Positions 55,340-64,000 of a stretch of 64,000 nt of DNA are shown here, piece by piece (within the stretch, counting starts at the first letter, position 1; every line of letters starts with the position of its first letter). The notes under the pieces were generated by a model. The model had not been told where the DNA came from. It did not search any database and saw only the letters and a program-made list of their open reading frames with translations. The stretch is taken from positions 17,612,599 through 17,676,598 of the forward strand of contig NC_088309.1 in assembly GCF_910592395.1 (NCBI RefSeq). The letters run 5' to 3'. Made by a program: the position numbers and the translations under genes. The stretch comes from Lineus longissimus (Eukaryota; Nemertea; Pilidiophora; Heteronemertea; Lineidae).

Positions 55340-58300
55340 CACAATGAAATTATGACTGGGAAAGCACTGCATGAAATGTTTAGCTGCTGAATACAGACAT
55401 ATTATAAGCATTTCCCGCCATCGGCAAAAATTCAGTGAATTTCAAATGATGCCAAGTGTGGTGGGCAAATTACCAAGCAAAGCTGATCTCAATCAAAATT
55501 TTGTCAAAACCTGAAGTGACAAGTTGCTCGAGATCGATAATGCATAACCGTCAATAACGATGTTTTCTGCGGTTCTGTGATGTAGATGTATACACAACAG
55601 AGAACGTAGACAAACGTTCAAATAAGGTGTGTTTTGTGCACATTTTCGGATGTATACCACCTTGACGCTCAATCATTGTATTGACATTGCTCTGCTTCGA
55701 GACAACGCGCGTCAATATGGGCGGAGGCAACGGAGGCAATACCGCTGGAAGTTAATGTTCTGTACACTCGTGATTCAAGGTGAAGACTTCTATGGAACTG
55801 CCCCCCCCCTTACAATGAACAAACTATCAGATATGAGGAAGTTACCTACAAGTCACAGGTGAAAGAGCTGGAAATGCTCAAACTCTCAGTCGTAGACTGG
55901 TTGGCGGGGCTCTGTACTAGTTTATATACGATTTCAATGTCTCCTCTCCGGCATCTACAGGCTATCGTTCCTCCGTCGCTTGGGAGGTAGAGGACTTCGG
56001 CCTTCTAGCCCGGAACGTCAGTAGAAGGGCATAGTTTCTGATAATAGTATTTGTTGTCAAATGTTTTCCCACCGAGGGGAATATAAAAGATACACAATTC
56101 TCCCACCAAGGGGAATAATTATAAGACTATGATAAAAGGCTTCTCGCAAACTTTAAACGTGCTGCAACACTAACAGACGAACACTGTCTGTAAACGCTGA
56201 CTCCAGGCTGACTGAAGCAAACTGACCGCTAGTTGGGTTTAAGCGTGCAATAAGGTCAAACGCATTTTTTTGCAGTTTCTATATCTATGACATCTCCCGG
56301 TCAAGAATTCGTCGGGTGCCGGGCTGGCACCCTTGGGCAATTTAAGATACCTTCGTTTCCATGGCAACCACTTGCAAACAACGTGTATTTTTGTCAATCG
56401 CATTTCCTCCCGACATAGAAGTCGCATTTACACAATTAAAACAATTGAACATATGTAAATCAACACCGGCTACCATTTTAGTGCAATAAAAAGATGGTTA
56501 AAGGTCAAGGTCACTGGGAAAAGTCAAGGTCATTGCGCAAAATGCACTTTTTTGAACGTTTCATAACAACAATTTTCTCTTGCTAATTACTGGCATGTTT
56601 TATTATGATATTGGGTTTATTTTCCGATATGTTTTATCCGTAGATAATGACTTTTAAAATGACAGATTCTGGACCAGTACACGTCATAGATATTGAAACT
56701 GCAAAAAAATTGCGTTCAGATCTTATTGCACGCTTTTCGACTCTGCCACTGGACTATGTACCATTTTCCCGGGCAGGGACTCGTCCGACTCGTCTACACG
56801 ACCTCTGGCACATGCGGAGACAGTGATGGAATCACACCCACTGGCTCTAACTCTGTAAATCTATCAAAACAGTCACCTGAAGTCAACATAAATACATGTA
56901 GATTAAAAATTGTGGTTAATAATAATATCTCTTTTGGTCCCAAAGTACAGCTGGGTTTTCTAATGGGTCTATAGGTTTGGGTGTGTCAAATAACGCCAAA
57001 TGGCCTAAATAGAAATGTAGTAATATAAGTTGGCAGTCGCAACTTCTGAATCAAATAATCATAGTCCAGACGAGACTCAGCAAAATCAGCCCAGAAACTG
57101 TTAAATCTCAATAATATATCGAAAGTAAGCCTATAAGAGTGGAGTGGAAAAGTTTCAGGTCGACCGGCCTGATCTACGCGAGCCTTCAAGCACCTGGTCC
57201 GCAAGGACTAGAATGCACCTTGATTATTAAGATATTACCGTTTAGGCCTATTTTTTAGACTTTAGAAACTATGTAAATGTCACAGGTCAGAATATTGCAG
57301 CGAGAGGATGAAGAAGCAAAACTGAAATTGGTCACGTCTGTACCGTGCCAACTCCAGAATTGTGCCAACTACAAAATATTTGTTCCAACTATAGTATGCC
57401 AACTCCAAAACATGATTATTAAGAGTAACGCGAGAGGGCGGTCAATGCTATGGACCAGCCGCACGTGGTTTTCTGATACCATTACATGATAACATCAACT
57501 TTAGATTTAGATACAAACAAAATTTACATTGATAAGAACAAGACATTGAAATGTCGTTGGTTTCATTGCCTTTTCTAATCTTTTTGGGAGTTTTCGGAGC
57601 ATACACTGCTGACGAGAAGCGTGAAGAACAGGTAGGCTATTATACGAGTTAGACACGCTTTTGTCTTTTGCGGGTTTGTCTATGCTATACATATATGAAC
57701 TCGAACATGTATAAGGACTGAGCTAATTGCCTCTTCCGTGATAATGATGATATGGATACTCTAGCTACCTGCGCTGCATGCAGTGTATGCGCTGTGGTGT
57801 TGCCATGTTTTGGGGTCGTGGTTACATTTCGATCATCACTGTATAAGTGCATATGATGTATGATAATAGGAAGTGACTATTTGGCAAGCCCGGCTATGCA
57901 TACCCGGCTTACCAAAGAGTGACTTTTTCTTGTCCTGAATGGAGAGCCGAACTCATTAATATTAAAGTAAAGTCTCCAGCTCGCCAAACAGGGTAGATTT
58001 TTTACCTGTTTGGCAAGCCCGACTGGCCGAACAGGGTGGCTTTTTAGTGCTGTTTGGCAAGCGGCTCTCCAAACAGGACTAAAAAAGATGCCTGTACGGC
58101 GAGTGGCTTGCCAAATAGACCCCGCCATGATAATAATGAGCATGCTGATGGTCATGAAGTGCATCGCCGTAGGGTTGGCCTGAACGAACATCAACAGAGC
58201 CTGTGAAGAAGTTAAAAGGATCATAGAATCATCATACATCAGGTTATAGCCCTAACAGTGTCAATTAGTCAATTTGGTGTTATAATGTAGACACATATAG

Positions 58301-59285
58301 CACCAAACTTGTATCAGAAGCTACATGTAGTAATTTACTACCAAAATGTAACTTCATCAAGAGTCTGGTTACTCTAAGGGTTGCTCAATCGTGCTTCAGA
58401 CGTGGTTGATATAACTCTTAGGTTTATATTGCCAAGATTTTAGCTTTATTGGAGAAAAATTCATAGTGTCCATAGGGGGGGGGGGGGGGGTTGAAAATTG
58501 GAGGATTTTCAATTTTTTTCCCAACAAATATGCGAAAATATTACTTTCCACCTAGAATTAATCAAAATTTCGCAAACTATCATAAAGTACTTCCTTGCGA
58601 CAATCATTTGTGAAGCTTTCAAAACTTTTGGTAGATTTATTTGACCCTAAATTAGCAAAAACCAAATACTGTAAAATCGGACTTTAGACATCACTTCTGT
58701 AAACCAGCCCACTTCATTACTATGACGGTCACATGGCTGCACATGCAGTAATAATCTGTAATAATACATGTACTATCTGCTTTCTGATTGGTTTACCAAC
58801 GCAAATAGGCCTAGTAGTCATTGGCTTTGAACTTCATAGTACTTACACCAGTTATGTCACATTCGCAGTAGGCCTATTGTGAAATTATTGAGAAGAGAAA
58901 ACCAGCTCTGATCATTTCTGAATTTCAAGGTCGCGTACAAAAACTTGTACAGGTTGTCCCGATAAAAAAAAACTTCGAAGACCACTTTTAATTAATTTTT
59001 TCACTGAACTGGGTTTTGCTAATTACACATCATTTTCTTAGATGTCTAAAATGGTGGGTCCACGAGTCTGTAGGGTTGTTCTAAAGGAGTCCAACACAGA
59101 TCGGAGAAGATTAAAGTTAGCTGTTAGCCACAGTTTTGAAGGTTCATTACACCCTGATCATGCCAAACTTCCACTTCGTCCGCGCAAAGATCTCCATAGA
59201 CCACTGGAAGTGGCCCAGCATCAACATGGCCAGGACGAAATGCCGCTTCAAATCCAATGATGATGACCTGTGGACTACACCAGCC
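55340..59285. other. Host DNA; end of copy C and unassigned sequence
   Basis: 55340-55750 completes copy C, which then jumps to sequence like 33370-33420 (poly-C at about 55800). 56243-56330 and 56655-56740 are inverted copies of one ~85-bp segment. A 59-codon frame starts at 56648 (SGPVHVIDIETAKKL) but has no recognised relatives. 57885-58125 is dense in TTTGGCAAGC and its complement. A poly-G run lies at about 58477. No gene supported. Confidence 0.5.
56355..56368. promoter_or_regulatory. Perfect RFX X-box-like site
   Basis: GTTTCCATGGCAAC fits the imperfect palindrome bound by RFX factors (X-box), which control ciliary genes in animals. No target gene is visible nearby, so this may be chance or part of a repeat. 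Confidence 0.4.
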
Positions 59286-60650
59286 TCACATGCAACATTT
59301 ACAACGCGTATCTGAAAGTCCAATCATTCCGCATCCGCCCTGCTCATCAGTATTTGCTGTTTTCCATGCCTTCCTTGCCTTCCGTGCCTTTCGCGCGTTA
59401 GACTTAAACGACTTCATCACCGTAAGGTCTAACGGCTGCCGCAGGGATGTGCAGCCCACTGACACCAACTGCAGAATTCCCCACATCTCAGTAATCCGCA
59501 TCCAAAATGTTCTGTCCTGTACGTGGGGTCGAAAATGGTCAACTATCAAGAAGTAATTTTCAACGTTCTCTCCTTCCACGAATGGTTGCAGAACCTCAGG
59601 TACCCAGCAAGGAGGATACCGCGGTGACGTCACGGCTTTTCCAAGATGGCGCTGCATATTGTAAACAAACTCGATCCACGGCCAAGGGAAAATCAAGTCA
59701 TCAAAAAAGTTAGATTTTTCGCATCAAATCAGAGTTATTAGTACTTTTCTGCTATGAAATAAGTCTTCAGACAATAAGCTATCATTTGAATAATGAAAAG
59801 TGCTGTTTTGATGGGGAAAAATAGGTTTTTTTTAACCAAATAGCCGGGCACCGATCTTCCAAATTAGTGATGGTTTCAAAACAGTCTCCCAGATATGGGG
59901 CAATCTCTTCATTATCATAATGGGATTTGGAGGCATGTTTACAGATTTTACAAGTTCGAGACCTGTTATACCTAAAACTCGCATAGATCCCCATAGATCC
60001 CCTCTATTTGTCGAGTTAGCGCCCCTGTAAGATCATGCATTTTCGGACACTAGAACGAAATCTTCCTGCGGATATCGCGGTTTCGGTGATGATTTAAGGA
60101 GAAATTGACTGTTCTTAGAGTTGTATGGGACAGAAATGAGTTCATACTTCATGAATACATGAATATATTATGATATGGGCGGGCTTCTAAGTCAAAACAA
60201 TAACAAACTCAACTGCATCTCTACTGTATATATTGCGTAGTGCATTGCCTAGTGTATTTCGTAGTGTATTTTAGCGGAGACATTATTTCCGCACTTTGGC
60301 CACGCCAAACGTCTTTTTTATTCGTGGAAGTTAATCTGCTCTGTAAATTTTATTTTACACAGGAAGAATCCATACTAGGTATTGCAATATTTCATGTCTA
60401 TTGGTGTTTTTGTGTACAGGAGCGCACCAGACAGTGAGAAGTGGAGATGTGTTCAGTGCTGGTGCTGTCAGTAGACTGAATCTGATTGGCCATAGCGATC
60501 ACTAATATGGGTCGGGATCACGTGATGTGACGTCACCGCGGTATCCTCCTTGGGTACCCAGTGGTCAAGTATAGGGTCTCCTTCCTCATCCACCCTGTTT
60601 GTTAGGACGTGTACTTCAACTGCTCATTTTCCAAGGCGTCGAAATGGCGT
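59286..60650 (-). pseudogene. Pogo/Tigger-type (DDE_1) transposase relic, split by a transposon
   Basis: Leftward frame 59600-59286 has FLIVDHFRPHV (like the second-Asp strand of DDE_1 enzymes) and VGCTSLRQPLDLTVMKSFK (like the PGGCTS...QPLDVxxNKPFK motif). On the far side of the 945-bp element, the frame reads on (DPILDHWVP), and removing the element with one 9-bp duplication keeps the phase. The N-terminal DNA-binding domain and first Asp were not identified, so this is a fragment. The apparent N-terminal part of the 59286-59696 frame is element sequence. Confidence 0.55.
59608..60552 (-). mobile_element. Deletion derivative of the 25-bp-TIR transposon, 945 bp
   Basis: Same 25-bp ends as 53592-55330, opposite orientation, flanked by the 9-bp duplication GGTACCCAG (59599-59607 and 60553-60561). 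The interior matches the larger copy except that 794 bp is missing between two CAATTTCT repeats (54035-54042 and 54829-54836 in the large copy); one CAATTTCT remains at 60100-60107 as its complement. 1739 minus 794 equals 945. Confidence 0.93.
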
Positions 60651-61480
60651 ATAATCTAATAATGGTCCGCAAATTCTTTCATTGAGGTGACAACACCATT
60701 CACCAAAGCTTCTTCGAAGTCACGCACGTACTTGATTATTTTCTCCGACACTGTATACGAGCCTTTTCTGGCATTTGGGGTACATCGTGCAGTATAGACG
60801 ATGTGTGAAAACGAAGCCTGCTAAACCAAGCATTTCATAAGCCTGAACAGTCAACATCCAAAAAATCCTTAGATGAAAAACAGCTTTCATAAAGCACTAA
60901 ATACAATAAAGTTTTCTTTTGTGACACCCTTTATATAGAACTGGTCAATTCTGGTATGACACAAACTCCTTTTATGAAAAGTGATAACGATAAGGCCTAC
61001 ATGATCATGTCCATCCAAGACCCAGTCAATAAACTAAACCTAAATCTGTTTATGCTTGGTCTTGAACAATGATTGGAGAAACCATGCATATTCAATAGAC
61101 ACACCAACCCAATTTGCCAAAGTGGGCTGGACATCCTGATACCCAGAAGTGATGTCTTAAGTCCGATTTTACAGTATTTTAGTGTTTGCATGCACAATGC
61201 ACAGGAGGCAAATTGCCAGATTAATTCACACCTGTCCAATCTCAAACAATAGGAATGATGGAGTCTCCCTCTGTTCAAAACAGAGTGTGCTAGGCCTGCC
61301 ATTGCTGGTAATGGGGGGGGGGGGGGAGGTTAACCCTGCTATCACAGTTTTCCCATTCCATCTCCGATGTACCCTCTTTTTCTAATGCCGCTAAATGCTC
61401 ACTGTTCCATTTCAGGAAAATAAAATCCGGCATTCATCAAACTATCCCCTGGAGGACGATGTGTACGAAGTTTTGTTTCG
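60651..61480. other. Host DNA, no gene recognised
   Basis: Includes a poly-G run at about 61313-61326. ORFs are short and unremarkable. Confidence 0.5.
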
Positions 61481-61485
61481 TTTTT

Positions 61486-63242
61486 AGCTCAGCTGACAAA
61501 GTCAGCTGAGCTTGTCAAATAAGCTGCTCAGTGGCGTCCGTCGGGCCGTCGGGCCGTCCGTCGGGCCGCGGGTCCATCCGTCCGTTAAACCCATGGTGCA
61601 CATTTTGTAACCGTAAGACCTAGAGACTTCAATTTTGCATTTCTGGATACTTCTGGTCAAACTCTACTTTCAAAACAAAATTTGTCGCCATTCGACCTAC
61701 TTCCTGCGAGTGAGAGCGCATGAAGGAAACTGGCCTATATCGGCCTAGGAGCAGCAGAATTAGTGGAAATATGCTTTAATATTAAGATAAAATTCTTGAA
61801 AAACTATTTTATTGAGAAAAAGTTCAAAAGTTTAACAGGAGAGGGCGCTACCTGCCTTTTAATTATTTCTGCCGATTCAAATTCCCGCCCGATGACGTCA
61901 GCCGTCAATGAAGTCTCCAATTTGCCAGTTCTCAAAACATGGCAGCTACACAACAAAGCAGCAGTAGCTCCAGGAATAAATCACTGTTCACTTCAGCTTC
62001 GTAATCGATTGTACCCCCACTTTATTGTGTTTTGTGTGGTGTTCCTATTCAATCAACGATGTAAGGCCTTATTATGTTGGTTTTAATTGGGAAGGTGCAT
62101 TATAAGCGGCCTGCGAAATACCGAAGCGGAGACAAAATGGCGGCATGTTGTTTACGCCATGTGCAATAATCTTGGAGCTCAATGAGTACTCAGCTCGATG
62201 ACGATGGCCCGCTACGCCTCCGGGCTGGTACTACGGTCGTACCGTGGGAAGGAACCCAATTTTCTGCTTAAAAAGTAGTCTGGTAGGCGATATTATCACT
62301 AGTTCGTTTCAGTGGTAGTCATAAGGTCTTTAGGGACTACTTTCAGAAATTAGTTCTTGAAAATTTGGCCACATTTCTGTGAAAACGATATCGGAAGTGC
62401 ATGCTCTGTTCGCGATGACATCGCCGATGTATTTTGAAGTGGAGAATTCCCACAGTATGTGCAGTGAATCGGCATGATTCTGTTCGCCTATTAAGTTTTA
62501 GTTCTACGATTCTTTCATGAGTAAAAAGTAGACATTCTAAGCAATACAATAATGTCACTCCCATAAAAATTGATTGGAATTGAGGGAGTACGGCATTCTG
62601 TTCGGCAACTGGCAGCGCTGAAAAAATACATTGCATACTGTACAATACCAAATGGCACATTTTAAAAAGCGCTCATTGGACAACGTAGGGAATCACCAGA
62701 AATGACGTCATCGCTGGTCTGAATAGAAAACTACGGTGGCGCAGTAGAGCACAAGAAAAGGTTTAGCATTAACTTCGTCATGCAAGCTTCAGCAACAAAA
62801 CGATTTCTCATGAATGATTTACTTGATCATCATCAGCTTGTTTTCCCCTGATAGATGAAAAAATTATTTACAATTTCCATCAAAGTTTTCTATTTTGTGT
62901 ATAGTCACATGTTATTTAACTGGCAAGGAGCCAAGCAGTTTTGAATATTCGCGGGAAAATACTTCGTACTTGTAAACGAGGCTATGACAATGAGTATGCT
63001 CATTCATGGCATAAACTTCATGTTACGGTAAATATTTTCATACGATGATTTCACCCGAATTATGATCACGATTGAGGAATGAACAGTGGCATAATTATGT
63101 CAACCAAAAACATTGGTACCGTAGTGAACGCAAAAGGATATCAAATACCATGGAGCATGCCATTTTCATGCATAATGAACTAAACACCGGGAAGATATTA
63201 ATGATATTAACTCAGCTGAGCGCCAGGCCCTTGGGCCTCTTG
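61486..63242. mobile_element. Repeat with AGCTCAGCTGA ends
   Basis: The left side starts AGCTCAGCTGACAAAGTCAG followed by GTCCGTCGGGCCGTC repeats. The right side ends CTCAGCTGAGCGCCAGGCCC then TTGGGCCTCTTG. This pairing of AGCTCAGCTGA with an AAGAGGCCCAAGGGCC-type end is familiar to me from abundant repeats in marine invertebrates. Whether both ends belong to one insertion is uncertain. No coding region recognised inside. Confidence 0.4.
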
Positions 63243-63328
63243 TTTATCGGATGATATCAGATGGAAAGATATGACAAATCCAATCGAAAAAAGCGTACGC
63301 GAGGAAAAAGTCGGGACAATACAGGTTA

Positions 63329-63925
63329 ATGAAGAGAGTTATTCCGCTAACTGGGGAATCAGCCGAACGGGTCGTTGAGATTGGAACTCATCGGATTGTG
63401 CCAAAGGTCTCCGAGATACTTCCAATTGTAACTTACTACTTTTATCAGTTCAAAGGTTTGGCAGCTCGAAAACTTGCGATTATCATTTCAAGGGAGAATA
63501 GTGGAATGGGAGAGAAACTGGTTCGTCGTAACCTAAATACACTCCAGGCAGTCCAGAGGCGAGCACCGACATTTACTAATACGGCACCGCTTAGACCAGT
63601 GACGTCGAATCATGTCATGTCAAGAGTACAGATCGATTTAGTTAACTTTTGTTGTCTCCCAGTGGAAATAGACGGAAAGAAATTCTGCTACGTTTTATCT
63701 GTCTTGGATATTTTTTCAAGGCATTTATGGCTACGAGCACTCTGCAACAAAGAGTCGCAAGGCGTTGCAGAAATGCTTTTCGGAATCTTCATTGAACATG
63801 AAGCTCCAAGAGATGTTCTTTCGGACAATGGTGGAGAGTTCAAAAAAGTTGTTAATGAACTTAATGAGAAGTTGAATGTGAGAAATATACGAGGCGCACC
63901 TTACAAACCAACGACACAAGGAAAG
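63329..63925 (+). CDS. Integrase (rve) domain exon, transposon- or host-domesticated
   Basis: The frame encodes an N-terminal ENSGMGEKLVRR region and a DDE integrase core: VQIDLVNF (first Asp), SVLDIFSRHLWLRAL, VLSDNGGEFK (second Asp) and APYKPTTQGK. The frame then meets GGAAAG/GTAAGC, a strong 5' splice site at 63925/63926; the expected catalytic Glu (after QGK) would be in the next exon, outside or near the window edge. The 5' boundary is uncertain; an AATACAG/G acceptor lies just upstream. It resembles Ginger/KRBA2-type integrases of animal DNA transposons or domesticated genes more than the Polinton integrase. Intron presence favours a transcribed gene or an intron-bearing transposon. Confidence 0.65.
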
Positions 63926-64000
63926 GTAAGCATTGTCATTATCATACCAATTTGGTCACCTGTATACCCATGAAAGTATTTCCATGGTATACCAACGACC

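Noticed and set aside
55800-55809. Poly-C and poly-G runs (also 25985, 28620, 33414, 38770, 39806, 41557, 58477, 61313)
   Set aside because: Homopolymer tracts at paralogous positions; simple repeats without further signal.
59286-59696. 136-codon ORF taken as one protein
   Set aside because: Its first ~30 codons are transposon-end sequence; only the downstream part belongs to the pogo-like relic.
1-64000. tRNA or rRNA genes
   Set aside because: No cloverleaf with A/B boxes or rRNA core segment was recognised by eye; a covariance-model scan would be needed to exclude them.

Overview
The window is eukaryotic, repeat-rich genomic DNA of about 40% GC. Its single-exon ORFs sit in a sea of nested transposons. 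Splice-like signals, LamG/PAN-type extracellular exons, a Polinton and frequent TAGGCCTA and CATGTA words suggest a marine invertebrate. The sequence alone does not decide the phylum.

The dominant feature is a Polinton/Maverick (adintovirus-like) element at 2936-24630. It has 243-bp terminal inverted repeats that I read as identical, begins AG and ends CT, and is flanked by a 6-bp target duplication CCAAAT. Two paralogous copies of the flanking DNA elsewhere in the window show the unoccupied or nearly unoccupied site (37616-37621 and 53310-53315). It carries a protein-primed type DNA polymerase B, a retroviral-type integrase plus chromodomain, an A32/FtsK-like packaging ATPase, a major capsid protein, two penton-like proteins, an HNH endonuclease, and a set of small membrane and coiled-coil proteins. 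I found no adenain-like protease. Genes run rightward from the left end to 17818 (except the ATPase) and leftward from the right end, converging at 17818/17821. Twelve of 17 starts sit in the hexamer TAAATG. Many genes have single-base frameshifts, and most carry short tandem duplications, often repeating the last codons and stop.

Two younger elements lie inside the Polinton. One is a 1390-bp TTAA-flanked DNA transposon (18792-20181) with perfect 19-bp inverted repeats, carrying a THAP-domain ORF and an opposed short ORF; it looks like a Kolobok-type relic and splits a Polinton gene. The other is a 5'-truncated non-LTR retrotransposon (20539-23446) with reverse transcriptase, which cuts off the end of another Polinton gene. 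Without these two the Polinton would be about 17.4 kb.

The rest is host DNA built from three diverged copies of a large segmental repeat (A: about 1.3-2.9 kb plus 24.6-35.3 kb; B: 35.3-51.0 kb; C: 51.0-55.8 kb). Each copy contains a leftward LamG-like ORF and a PAN/apple-like exon. The copies differ by insertions: the Polinton, a zinc-finger transposon protein pseudogene (26172-28129) and a 2.3-kb foldback of 82-bp satellite units (about 29338-31660) in A; two tandem arrays (three units of about 921 bp, then two of about 2.2 kb; 41775-48984) and a 205-bp MITE in B; and a 1739-bp element with 25-bp inverted repeats in C. Downstream, a 945-bp element (59608-60552) is exactly the size expected from deleting 794 bp of the 1739-bp element between two 8-bp direct repeats. 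It sits inside a pogo-like transposase relic. The right edge has an integrase-like exon with a splice donor.
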